A stretch of 64,000 nucleotides of DNA from positions 496,001 through 560,000 of the forward strand of contig NZ_CP051217.1 in NCBI RefSeq assembly GCF_012516475.1, in the 5' to 3' direction. Within the stretch, counting starts at the first letter, position 1; the number at the start of each line of letters is the position of its first letter. The notes beneath the pieces were generated by a model. That model had not been told where the DNA came from. It saw nothing but the letters and a program-made list of their open reading frames with translations, and did not search any database. Shown here in pieces: positions 56,582-64,000 of the stretch. Both the position numbers and the translations under genes were made by a program. Source of the DNA: Parasphingorhabdus halotolerans (GTDB taxonomy: Bacteria > Pseudomonadota > Alphaproteobacteria > Sphingomonadales > Sphingomonadaceae).

Positions 56582-57070
56582 TCAGGAGGATTCAACAAAC
56601 TCCGCCATCACAATCGCCGGATCGCTGCGCATATCAACCGCCTTAGCCGGGACCATGAATTTTTTGCCGCTGGGGCGTTCTATTTCGATCACATCGCCAG
56701 CGCCGAATTCGTAGATCGCGAATAATTTGCCCAGTTCTTCGCCGTTGTCAGAAACACAGCGCAGGCCGATTATGTCGATATGATAGAATTCATCTTCCTC
56801 GAGCGCAGGCAGGGCAGAACGCGGGACAGTGAGTTCAGTACCGCGCGCCGCCTCTGCGCCATTACGGTTGGTGATTTCAGCAAAGCGCGCAATCGCTCCC
56901 ATTTTATGGGGTTTGACGGATTTCAGCGTCAGTTTTCCGACGTTGAACGTCTTGTGCGGTTTGAGGCTGTCGAGACTATCGCAGAACAGCTTGAGCCGGA
57001 CTTCCCCGGTCACCCCATGCGCGCCAATAATGACGGCAAGGGGGACGGGTTTGTCGGCATCGACAGTCAT
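56582..57070 (-). CDS. rimM: 16S rRNA processing protein RimM
   Basis: A 30S-assembly factor that binds S19. The 162-residue product from ATG at 57070 begins MTVDADKPVPLAVIIGAHGVTGEVRLKLF; the PRC-barrel half has DEFYHIDIIGLRCVSDNGEELGKLFAIYEFGAGDVIEIERPSGKKFMVPA. A longer GTG/TTG frame would translate part of palindromic repeat B3 and is rejected. Its downstream neighbour is vapB rather than trmD. Confidence 0.95.
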   Translation of the reverse strand: MTVDADKPVPLAVIIGAHGVTGEVRLKLFCDSLDSLKPHKTFNVGKLTLKSVKPHKMGAIARFAEITNRNGAEAARGTELTVPRSALPALEEDEFYHIDIIGLRCVSDNGEELGKLFAIYEFGAGDVIEIERPSGKKFMVPAKAVDMRSDPAIVMAEFVESS

Positions 57071-57076
57071 AATAAT

Positions 57077-57146
57077 CCGTTCGTGCAGAGCCTGTCGAAG
57101 CACATTTGCGCGCCCCACTGTCCTTCGACAAACTCAGGACGAATGG
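57077..57146. repeat. palindromic repeat family B, copy B3
   Basis: A 70-bp member, CCGTTCGTGCAGAGCCTGTC ... CTTCGACAAACTCAGGACGA ATGG, ending seven bases before the rimM start. The short gap between rpsP and rimM is almost completely this element, so rimM's ribosome-binding region is repeat-derived. Confidence 0.9.
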
Positions 57147-57166
57147 AGAGCGCAAACGCCAATTGG

Positions 57167-57688
57167 TTAGCCTTCAGCCTTGTCTTCGGCGGCTGCGTCT
57201 TCAGCAGGAGCTTCTTCGGCCTTAGCTACTTCTGCAGGAGCGGCTTCTTCAGCGGCAGGCGTTTCTTCCGCAGGCGTTTCCGCAGCAGCTTCTTCTACTG
57301 GAGCTTCTTCAGCAGGAGCTGCGGCAGCTTCTTTCGCTGCTTCTTCAGCCGCCGCTGCTTTTTCCGCTTTTTCTTCTACGCGTTCTGTCGCTTTTTCGCC
57401 TGGCTTGCCCTTGTTCGGGTTGTTGCGTGCTTCACGCTTCAACAAGCCTGCAGCATCGAGAAAACGGGCGACGCGGTCAGACGGCTTGGCGCCGATGTCC
57501 AGCCAATGTTTCGCACGCTCGGTATCAAGCACCACACGCTTTTCATCATCTTTTGCGAGCAGCGGGTTGTAGCTACCGATGCGTTCGATAAACTTGCCGT
57601 CACGCGGCGCGCGGACATCGGCGATCACGATCTTGTAATAAGGGCGCTTCTTGGAACCGCCACGGGACATTCTCATTGCTACTGACAT
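57167..57688 (-). CDS. rpsP: 30S ribosomal protein S16 with long acidic tail
   Basis: The ribosomal core is residues 1-100 ([44 protein letters not shown] ... [26 protein letters not shown]). It is followed by ~70 residues made nearly only of Ala, Glu and Pro ([17 protein letters not shown]...), predicted disordered and acidic. Such tails occur in alphaproteobacterial S16, but this one is long. It is the first gene after ffh. Confidence 0.96.
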   Translation of the reverse strand: MSVAMRMSRGGSKKRPYYKIVIADVRAPRDGKFIERIGSYNPLLAKDDEKRVVLDTERAKHWLDIGAKPSDRVARFLDAAGLLKREARNNPNKGKPGEKATERVEEKAEKAAAAEEAAKEAAAAPAEEAPVEEAAAETPAEETPAAEEAAPAEVAKAEEAPAEDAAAEDKAEG

Positions 57689-57730
57689 AAATAAACCTTT
57701 CTAAAAACGTATAAATTCAGATTGTTGGAG

Positions 57731-59188
57731 TCATTTCTTCTTATTCAATAAATTCTGCAGATCAGCTGGAAGGCCGCTCATATCCGGCAAGCCCGGCGCT
57801 CCGGCCATTCCACCGCTTTGGCCGCCCATGCCCGCACCAGCAGCACCGCCACCGCCGCCAAACATCGACATCATGCCTTTCAGTCCGCCCATTTTGCGAA
57901 TGCGCTTCATCGCTTTGGCCATTTCCTGATGCATTTTCAGGAGCTTGTTGACATCTTGCACGGTGGTGCCAGATCCTTTGGCAACGCGCACTTTGCGTTT
58001 GGCATTCAGCAAACCGGGCCGCATGCGCTCTTTCTTCGTCATGGAACCGATGATGGCATCCATCCGCAGCAGCACTTTATCATCCATCGCGCCACCAGCC
58101 ATCGCGGCCTTGGCTTTCTTCATACCCGGCATCATTGACGCCAAGGCACCAAGCCCGCCCATTTTGGTCATTTGCCGAAGCTGGGTTCGCAGATCATTGA
58201 GATCAAACTCGCCCTTGGCCATTTTGGCCGCCAGCGCCTCTGATTCTTCCTGATCGATCGTCGCAGCGGCTTTTTCAACCAGGCTGACAACATCGCCCAT
58301 GCCAAGAATACGACCAGCAACCCGCTCTGGATGGAATTCTTCCAGCGCATCGATTTTTTCGCCAACACCGACAAATTTTATTGGCTTGCCCGTTATAGAA
58401 CGCATCGATAGTGCCGCACCGCCGCGTGCATCACCATCCATACGGGTAAGAATGACACCGCTCAGATCGACCTGATCGGAGAAGTTTTTCGCAACATTGA
58501 CCGCATCCTGACCGGTCAGTGCATCGACAACGAGCAGAATTTCCTGCGGAGTAGCGATGTCGGCAACCGCTTTCATCTCGTCCATCAATTGCTGGTCAAC
58601 GTGGAGACGGCCTGCGGTATCGAGAATTAGAACATCAAAGCCCTGCAATTTTGATGCCTGCAGGGCGCGTTTGGCGATTTCAACCGGCTGCTGGCCTTGA
58701 ACAATCGGCAGGGTTGCAGCGCTTATCTGCTCGCCCAAAACAGCCAATTGCTCCTGCGCTGCGGGACGATTGACATCGAGCGAGGCCATCATGACCTTCT
58801 TGTTGTCCTTGTCTTTCAGCCGTTTCGCCAGCTTGGCGGACGTGGTCGTTTTACCCGAGCCCTGCAAACCAACCATCATAATGATGGCGGGAGGCGCGAC
58901 CGAGAGGTTAAGTCCGCTAACTTCCGAACCGAGCATCTCGGTCAGACCATCATTGACGATCTTGACGACCTGTTGACCGGGCGTGACTGACTTTAATACC
59001 GATTGACCGACGGCCTTCTCGGTAACTTTTTCTACAAATTCTTTAACAACGGGAAGGGCGACATCAGCTTCCAGAAGCGCAATACGTACTTCGCGCATCG
59101 CGCTGCGAACATCTTCTTCCTTCAGCGCTCCGCGTCCACGCAGCTTGTCAAAAACTCCGCCAAGGCGGTCGCTTAATTTATCAAACAT
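57731..59188 (-). CDS. ffh: signal recognition particle protein Ffh
   Basis: GTPase of the SRP that delivers inner-membrane proteins to FtsY. Start MFDKLSDRLGG (AAGGGCGG upstream). G1 MMVGLQGSGKTTTSAKLAKRL, DTAGRLHVDQQLM, and TRMDGDARGGAALS; the C-terminal methionine-rich M domain (GGLGALASMMPGMKKAKAAMAGG, MRKM...) and a Gly-rich end. 485 residues is usual. The receptor FtsY is at the far end of the window. Confidence 0.97.
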   Translation of the reverse strand: MFDKLSDRLGGVFDKLRGRGALKEEDVRSAMREVRIALLEADVALPVVKEFVEKVTEKAVGQSVLKSVTPGQQVVKIVNDGLTEMLGSEVSGLNLSVAPPAIIMMVGLQGSGKTTTSAKLAKRLKDKDNKKVMMASLDVNRPAAQEQLAVLGEQISAATLPIVQGQQPVEIAKRALQASKLQGFDVLILDTAGRLHVDQQLMDEMKAVADIATPQEILLVVDALTGQDAVNVAKNFSDQVDLSGVILTRMDGDARGGAALSMRSITGKPIKFVGVGEKIDALEEFHPERVAGRILGMGDVVSLVEKAAATIDQEESEALAAKMAKGEFDLNDLRTQLRQMTKMGGLGALASMMPGMKKAKAAMAGGAMDDKVLLRMDAIIGSMTKKERMRPGLLNAKRKVRVAKGSGTTVQDVNKLLKMHQEMAKAMKRIRKMGGLKGMMSMFGGGGGAAGAGMGGQSGGMAGAPGLPDMSGLPADLQNLLNKKK

Positions 59189-59449
59189 GTCACCGCCCTT
59201 TCTTTCCAAAGCCGCCGGAAGCGGCTATAAATTATTGAAACGCAAAAAACGCCGGTGGGCGAAACCTCGCTAACCGACGTGTGAGCTTTTTGAACTCTAT
59301 GTTAGTCTTGCGGCTCCTAGAAACCGCTTTGTTTGGGTCACATAGTCGATCCTTCAACCGCTCGCAACCCCTGAATTCCCGTAGATGAACCACTGTTAAC
59401 CAGAAATTGAGGATTGTCATGGCATTGATTAGCTTCAAATCAGTGGGAA

Positions 59450-61132
59450 ATGAACATGGGGCAAGAAAAGTCCGACACTAAAACGCCGAAGTCAAAAAAC
59501 AATCATGTGATAACAGCCAGTCGCGATGCGATTGCCGGCCTCGTTGTTATTTTTGCAATATTGATGTTTGTTGGCACGGGCGGCACAGTTCTTACCGAAA
59601 CCGTTCAGGCTCTATCCGGATATGGTGGTGGTGCGGATAACATGCTGGTTTCGGCATTTCTGCTCAACATTGCCCTCATATTATTTGGCTGGCGTCGATA
59701 TCGCGATTTGTCGGCAGAAGTTACTGAACGCACTGCTGCAGAAGAACGCGCACATTCCTTGGCTGTGACGGACCCCCTCACAGGATTTCTCAACCGCAGG
59801 ACGATAACCGAGAAGACATCGGATATGATTGCTGCGGCGAAGAAGAAGAACAAAAGCATCACCTTTTTGATGCTCGACCTCGACAACTTCAAGAACGTGA
59901 ACGATGTTCATGGTCATAGCGCCGGTGATGTCGTACTGCGGGAAGTGGCTAATCGGGTTTCCAAAGTCGTACCGCCGAACAGCTTATTGGCGCGTTTGGG
60001 TGGCGATGAATTCGCCTGCGCGTTCATATTCGATCCGGATCAACCTGAAATGGTCGATCGCATCGCTGACGACCTGATTGATAGTATCGCTTCTCCGATC
60101 GTTGAAAATGGCAACCATCTTGTTGTTACCACCTCTATCGGCATGTCTCGTTTTGATTTTGAATCAGAGAGCGTTGATGTGCTAATGCGCCGTGCGGACA
60201 TCGCAATGTACAGCGCCAAAAAGCAGGGCCGTAACCGCTTCTGCTGGTTCGATAATTCGATGGAGCAGGAACTCCAGACACGTAACACGCTTGAATCCGG
60301 TATGCGTTCCGGCATTCCAAAGGGCGAATTTGTGCCATATTATGAGCAACAAATTGACCTTGCGACCGGTAAACTGACCGGCTTTGAGATGCTCGCACGC
60401 TGGGAATCTCCAACGCAAGGCTTGGTTTCTCCCGAAGTGTTTATTCCGATCGCTGAAGAAACCGGAATGATCGGCGATCTTTCTCTGAGCATTTTGCGTC
60501 AGGCTTTCGACGATGCAAAAAACTGGGACCAAAGCCTCACGATTTCAGTGAATATTTCACCGATTCAACTGCTTGATCCCTGGTTGGCGCAGAAAATCGT
60601 GAAGTTGTTGGTCGAAACCGGTTTCCCGCCAAACCGGCTTGAAATTGAAATCACCGAAAGCTCATTGTTCGAAAACCTCAGCCTTGCGCAGTCCATTGTG
60701 GGCTCGCTGAAAAACCAGGGCATTCGCATTGCACTGGATGATTTCGGCACCGGCTATTCTTCGCTTGCCCACTTGCGCGCCCTGCCCTTTGACCGCATCA
60801 AAATTGATCGCAGTTTCGTTTCGTCGATTCTGGAGAACTCTGAAAGTGCAGCCATCGTGAAGGCAATTACTGGACTGGGCGAAAGCCTGGGCATGCCGAT
60901 CACGGCCGAAGGCATTGAAGACAAAGAAATCGAAAATGAACTTCGCAACATTGGCTGTGCAAAAGGTCAAGGCTGGTATTACGGACGGCCGCTCTCAACC
61001 GAGCAAACGCGCAAAATTCTTGCAGAGCGGAACTTGCTTCCCTCACAGCGCGCCGATGAAATCGCAGTTGGATCGAACTCCAGCAACGATCCCATCGTTC
61101 CCTTGGCTGTACCGCAACAAAAAGTCGGCTGA
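59450..61132 (+). CDS. GGDEF/EAL cyclic-di-GMP signalling protein
   Basis: A 560-residue inner-membrane protein. Two N-terminal membrane helices (AIAGLVVIFAILMFVGTGG and MLVSAFLLNIALILFGW) flank a short periplasmic loop. The GGDEF domain has an intact A-site (RLGGDEFAC) but no RxxD inhibitory site before it. The EAL domain (FEMLARW instead of EAL) keeps Asn in VNISP, EITES, DDFGTGYSS, KIDRSF and AEGIED. Both synthesis and breakdown of c-di-GMP look possible. The start may be ATG at 59450 or 59456. Confidence 0.93.
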   Translation: MNMGQEKSDTKTPKSKNNHVITASRDAIAGLVVIFAILMFVGTGGTVLTETVQALSGYGGGADNMLVSAFLLNIALILFGWRRYRDLSAEVTERTAAEERAHSLAVTDPLTGFLNRRTITEKTSDMIAAAKKKNKSITFLMLDLDNFKNVNDVHGHSAGDVVLREVANRVSKVVPPNSLLARLGGDEFACAFIFDPDQPEMVDRIADDLIDSIASPIVENGNHLVVTTSIGMSRFDFESESVDVLMRRADIAMYSAKKQGRNRFCWFDNSMEQELQTRNTLESGMRSGIPKGEFVPYYEQQIDLATGKLTGFEMLARWESPTQGLVSPEVFIPIAEETGMIGDLSLSILRQAFDDAKNWDQSLTISVNISPIQLLDPWLAQKIVKLLVETGFPPNRLEIEITESSLFENLSLAQSIVGSLKNQGIRIALDDFGTGYSSLAHLRALPFDRIKIDRSFVSSILENSESAAIVKAITGLGESLGMPITAEGIEDKEIENELRNIGCAKGQGWYYGRPLSTEQTRKILAERNLLPSQRADEIAVGSNSSNDPIVPLAVPQQKVG

Positions 61133-61194
61133 AGCAAAGTTCCCTAATTTCTGAATCGCTGGACTTGCTGCCCCTGCATCCCTAAATCGCCCTC

Positions 61195-62001
61195 ATGACG
61201 CTAGGGCAATTCCATAAAATGCATGGGCTGGGCAATGACTTTGTGGTTATTGACGCGCGCGAGTATGCGCTTGAGATATATCCTGTGCGTGCGGCTGCAA
61301 TTGCCAACCGGAAAAACGGCATCGGTTGCGATCAGCTGATCGTTCTGCGCAGTTCCGATAAAGCCGATGTAAAAATGCAGATATTCAATGCAGACGGCAG
61401 CGAAGTGGAATCTTGCGGAAATGCAACGCGCTGCGTTGCCAAACTGCTCGGCGATACAACTTCGATAGAAACCGAAGGCGGCATGCTGCTGGGGAGAGCA
61501 ATCGACGGTGGTGCTATTGTCGATATGGGCAAACCACGCTTTGAATGGGAAGCCATTCCCCTCGCCTACGCTATGGACAGTCTTCACATGCCTATCGGAT
61601 GGGAAGATTTGCATGATCCGGTGGTGGTAAATGTGGGCAATCCTCATGTTATTTTCTTTGTTGACGATATCAATAATGTACCGCTGGAGCGCCTTGGCCC
61701 GATCATCGAAGTCGATCCCGTTTTTCCTGAAAAGGTAAACGTCAATATTGCCCATATTTCAGGCAATAGTATTTATCTGAGAGTCTGGGAGCGCGGCGTC
61801 GGCGTTACATTGGCCTGCGGAACGGGCGCTTGCGCCACCGCTGTGGCGGCTATCAGACGCGGTTTGGTGAAAGGCCCGGTCGATGTTCATCTCCCCGGCG
61901 GAATATTGAATATCGCCTGGGAAGATGGCGGCTCGATATCCATGCAGGGCCCGACAACCTATGTGTTTTCCGGCGAAGCCGATTGGAACAATTTCGGATG
62001 A
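61195..62001 (+). CDS. dapF: diaminopimelate epimerase
   Basis: Interconverts LL- and meso-diaminopimelate for lysine and peptidoglycan. The two catalytic cysteines are in ESCGNATRCVAK and TLACGTGACATAVAA. KMHGLGNDFVVID and NVNIAHIS fit the family. 268 residues. Its stop overlaps the mtaB start (ATGA). Confidence 0.96.
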   Translation: MTLGQFHKMHGLGNDFVVIDAREYALEIYPVRAAAIANRKNGIGCDQLIVLRSSDKADVKMQIFNADGSEVESCGNATRCVAKLLGDTTSIETEGGMLLGRAIDGGAIVDMGKPRFEWEAIPLAYAMDSLHMPIGWEDLHDPVVVNVGNPHVIFFVDDINNVPLERLGPIIEVDPVFPEKVNVNIAHISGNSIYLRVWERGVGVTLACGTGACATAVAAIRRGLVKGPVDVHLPGGILNIAWEDGGSISMQGPTTYVFSGEADWNNFG

Positions 62002-63263
62002 GCGGTCCGGAAATCATCAGCATGGGATGCCGTCTTAACATCGCGGAAAGCGAAGCTTTGCGGCAAAATTTGATGGCAAACCAGATATCCGGAGACAATC
62101 TGGTTATCGTCAACAGCTGCGCGGTGACCAACGAAGCCGTCCGTCAAACCCGTCAGGCAGTAAGGCGCGCAAAAAAGGCCAATCCGGACAAGAATATTGT
62201 GGTGACGGGGTGCGCTGCCCAAGTCGATCCCAAGATGTTTGCAGACATGCCGGAAACTGCCGGAGTGGTTGGCAATTTCGACAAATATGATGCTGCCAAT
62301 TTCAAATTTGGACTGGAGAGCAATCAGCCTGACATCCGGGTTTCGGATATCATGCAGGTTCGGGAGACCGCGCCGCACATGGTTAGCGCCTTTTCTGATC
62401 GGTCCCGGGCGTTTGTGGAAATCCAGAACGGCTGCGATCATCGCTGTACATTTTGCATCATACCCTATGGCCGTGGAAACAGCCGGTCGGTGCCTGCCGG
62501 TCAGGTAGTCGATCATGTCAAAGCGCTGGTCGATCAGGGCTTTCAGGAAGTCGTTCTCACCGGTGTCGATGTGACCAGCTATGGACCTGACCTGCCCGGC
62601 GCGCCAACGCTTGGGCAACTTGTCGAGCGGGTAATCAAACATGTGCCAGATTTGCCAAGGCTGCGGCTGTCATCGCTCGACGGTATCGAAATTGATGACC
62701 GTCTGTTCGCGCTTTTGACCGAAGAACACCGCATCATGCCACATGTGCATCTCTCGCTGCAATCGGGCAATAACATGATCCTCAAGCGCATGAAACGGCG
62801 GCACCACCGCGAGCAAGCCATTGAGCTGGTAGAGCGATTGACCGATGTCCGGCCGGACATCGCAATCGGCGCGGATATTATTGCCGGCTTTCCGACAGAA
62901 ACTGAAGCCATGTTCCAGCAGAGTCTCGATATTCTCGACCAATGCAAAATCGTGCATGGACATATTTTCCCTTATTCGCCGAAGCGCGGGACACCCGCTG
63001 CCAAGATGCCGCAAGTGGATGTTAAAATCGTCAAGCAACGCGCAAAAATATTGCGAGGCAAGGTTGCCAAAAACCTTGCGACTTGGCAGGAAGGCCTTGT
63101 GAATTCGAAGCAATCTGTGCTGGCAGAACTAGGCGGAAAATCAGGCTATACCGAGAGTTTTGCAAAAATTTTTCTTGAGCAGCCAGTTCCTGAAGGTCAG
63201 ATTATTCCGGTGCAAATAATAGCCCATAATGACAAAAGATTGATCGGAAGGCCCACAGCATGA
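61998..63263 (+). CDS. mtaB: tRNA t6A37 methylthiotransferase MtaB
   Basis: A radical-SAM methylthiotransferase making ms2t6A37. The N-terminal UPF0004 domain has three cysteines (SMGCRLN, VNSCAVTNEAV, VTGCAAQVDP); radical-SAM cysteines are CDHRCTFC, followed by IIPYGRGNSRSVP; LSLQSGNNMILKRMKRRH and IFPYSPKRGTPAA are typical. The 421-residue frame begins at the ATG overlapping dapF; the longer frame into dapF is rejected. Overlaps ftsY at 63260. Confidence 0.95.
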   Translation: MSGPEIISMGCRLNIAESEALRQNLMANQISGDNLVIVNSCAVTNEAVRQTRQAVRRAKKANPDKNIVVTGCAAQVDPKMFADMPETAGVVGNFDKYDAANFKFGLESNQPDIRVSDIMQVRETAPHMVSAFSDRSRAFVEIQNGCDHRCTFCIIPYGRGNSRSVPAGQVVDHVKALVDQGFQEVVLTGVDVTSYGPDLPGAPTLGQLVERVIKHVPDLPRLRLSSLDGIEIDDRLFALLTEEHRIMPHVHLSLQSGNNMILKRMKRRHHREQAIELVERLTDVRPDIAIGADIIAGFPTETEAMFQQSLDILDQCKIVHGHIFPYSPKRGTPAAKMPQVDVKIVKQRAKILRGKVAKNLATWQEGLVNSKQSVLAELGGKSGYTESFAKIFLEQPVPEGQIIPVQIIAHNDKRLIGRPTA

Positions 63264-64000
63264 GCGAGACCCCGGGCTGGAAGGATCGCTTGTTTGGTGG
63301 TCTCAGCAAAACATCTTCTCGCCTGAGCGAAAATCTTACCGGACTCGTGACCAAAGCGAAGCTCGACGAGGCGACATTGGACGATATTGAAGATGCGCTC
63401 ATCATGTCCGATTTGGGGCCTGCCACGGCGGCATCCATCCGCGAGAAACTGGCTGGAGAGCGCTTTGAAAAAGGGCTTACCGAGGATGCGGTGAAACAGA
63501 TCATCAAGTCCGAGATTGCCGCGATATTGGAGCCAGTGGCTTCGGCGCTGGAAATCGATGCTTTTCCACGCCCGCAAGTGATTCTGGTGATCGGTGTCAA
63601 TGGATCGGGAAAAACCACCACCATCGCCAAGCTCGCGCATTTGTTCCTCGAGCAGGATTACGGCGTAATGCTCGCTGCCGGTGACACTTTTCGCGCCGCA
63701 GCCATTGGTCAGCTCAAAATATGGGCAGAGCGGCTTGGTGTGCCGATTATCAGCGGTCCTGAGGGCGGCGATAGTGCCAGCATCGTCTACGATGCGGTAA
63801 AACAGGCGACGGCGACCGGCATTGACGTGTTAATCGTCGATACAGCCGGGCGACTGCAAAACCGCGCCGAGCTTATGGATGAGCTAGATAAGATCCGGCG
63901 TGTGCTTGGTCGGCTCAATCCGGCTGCTCCGCACGATATTGTTTTGGTGCTTGATGCAACGACCGGCCAGAACGCCTTGTCCCAAATCGAGGTGTTTAAG
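63260..64000 (+). CDS. ftsY: signal recognition particle receptor FtsY, partial
   Basis: The start of the SRP receptor GTPase, 247 residues in the window. ATG overlaps the mtaB stop. The N domain (DEATLDDIEDALIMSDLGPATAASI) leads to the G domain with GVNGSGKTTTIAKLAHL (P-loop), AAGDTFRAAAIGQLKIWAERLGV and IVDTAGRLQNRAELMDEL. The long acidic A domain of E. coli FtsY is missing, as in many alphaproteobacteria. The gene runs off the window end. Confidence 0.95.
   Translation, partial: MSETPGWKDRLFGGLSKTSSRLSENLTGLVTKAKLDEATLDDIEDALIMSDLGPATAASIREKLAGERFEKGLTEDAVKQIIKSEIAAILEPVASALEIDAFPRPQVILVIGVNGSGKTTTIAKLAHLFLEQDYGVMLAAGDTFRAAAIGQLKIWAERLGVPIISGPEGGDSASIVYDAVKQATATGIDVLIVDTAGRLQNRAELMDELDKIRRVLGRLNPAAPHDIVLVLDATTGQNALSQIEVFK

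Noticed and set aside
57071..57118. N-terminally extended RimM (16 extra residues)
   Set aside because: The extension is encoded by repeat B3 and starts without a ribosome-binding site; homology begins at MTVDADKP.
57180..57572. Ser/Ala-rich reading frame opposite rpsP
   Set aside because: It is the antisense of the Ala/Glu-rich S16 tail; low-complexity codons leave the other strand open.
59210..59449. SRP RNA or c-di-GMP riboswitch in the ffh/GGDEF intergenic region
   Set aside because: Neither the conserved SRP tetraloop region nor a GEMM core was recognisable; only small local inverted repeats occur.
61830..61997. Extended N-terminus of MtaB inside dapF
   Set aside because: The added 56 residues are an out-of-frame translation of dapF; the ATGA overlap start fits the family.
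63197..63640. Two minus-strand frames at the right edge
   Set aside because: They overlap ftsY, whose N and G domain motifs are unmistakable on the plus strand.

Overview
The window is chromosomal DNA of an alphaproteobacterium, most likely a member of the Sphingomonadales with only moderate GC content (Sphingorhabdus/Parasphingorhabdus-like). The taxonomic call rests on: ALA synthase for heme, the carboxyspermidine route to polyamines, the biotin synthase/propionyl-CoA/methylmalonyl-CoA block, ETF-ubiquinone oxidoreductase, the lepB-rnc-era order, the ffh-rpsP-rimM-trmD-rplS order, and two families of short palindromic repeats seen in this group. No rRNA, tRNA, CRISPR array, prophage or insertion sequence was found. 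Nearly all of the window is densely packed housekeeping DNA with many 4-bp stop/start overlaps (ATGA, GTGA, TTGA).

Layout. 1-9.2 kb (minus strand): propionate/odd-chain and branched-chain catabolism: pccB, a methylmalonyl-CoA epimerase with an apparent frameshift, an enoyl-CoA hydratase, a GST, methylmalonyl-CoA mutase and bioB, followed by an unrecognised gene cut by the window edge. A small GIY-YIG nuclease gene sits among palindromic repeats here. 9.3-12.1 kb: glutathione reductase and pgi. 12.3-14.6 kb: lepB-rnc-era. 14.7-19.1 kb (minus): topA, dprA, plsY. 19.2-24.0 kb (plus): murI, hemA, and a metallo-beta-lactamase exonuclease with its partner ATP-dependent DNA ligase. 24.0-31 kb: threonine dehydratase, a polyamine block (carboxyspermidine dehydrogenase, carboxyspermidine decarboxylase, ornithine/lysine decarboxylase with an unusual leader), two tandem MAPEG proteins and a nitrilase. 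30.8-40.5 kb (minus): RNA m5U methyltransferase, NAD(P)HX repair, ilvD, N-formylglutamate amidohydrolase-like protein, ispE, a TPR protein and ETF-QO. 40.6-52.2 kb: a degenerate uracil-DNA-glycosylase-like protein with a lytic transglycosylase, ahcY with a palindromic operator on its promoter, yqgE, peroxiredoxin, an ACE-like M2 peptidase and small enzymes, ending with an OmpA-type protein. 52.5-59.2 kb (minus): asd and the signal-recognition/ribosome operon ffh-rpsP-rimM-trmD-rplS, which is interrupted by a vapBC toxin-antitoxin pair and two unknown genes. 59.4-64 kb (plus): a GGDEF/EAL protein and dapF-mtaB-ftsY.

The most unusual signals are: (1) a 75-bp palindromic repeat lying in frame inside trmD, adding about 25 residues to an essential tRNA methyltransferase; another copy is wedged just before the rimM start; (2) splitting of the rpsP-rimM-trmD-rplS operon by vapBC; (3) clustering of a second palindromic repeat family around a GIY-YIG gene that has lost its second signature tyrosine; (4) a leader ahead of the ornithine decarboxylase gene with a hairpin and a 42-codon upstream reading frame that overlaps the enzyme's TTG start; (5) a -1 frameshift in a T-run of the methylmalonyl-CoA epimerase gene; (6) a perfect 11-bp inverted repeat on the -35 box of ahcY.
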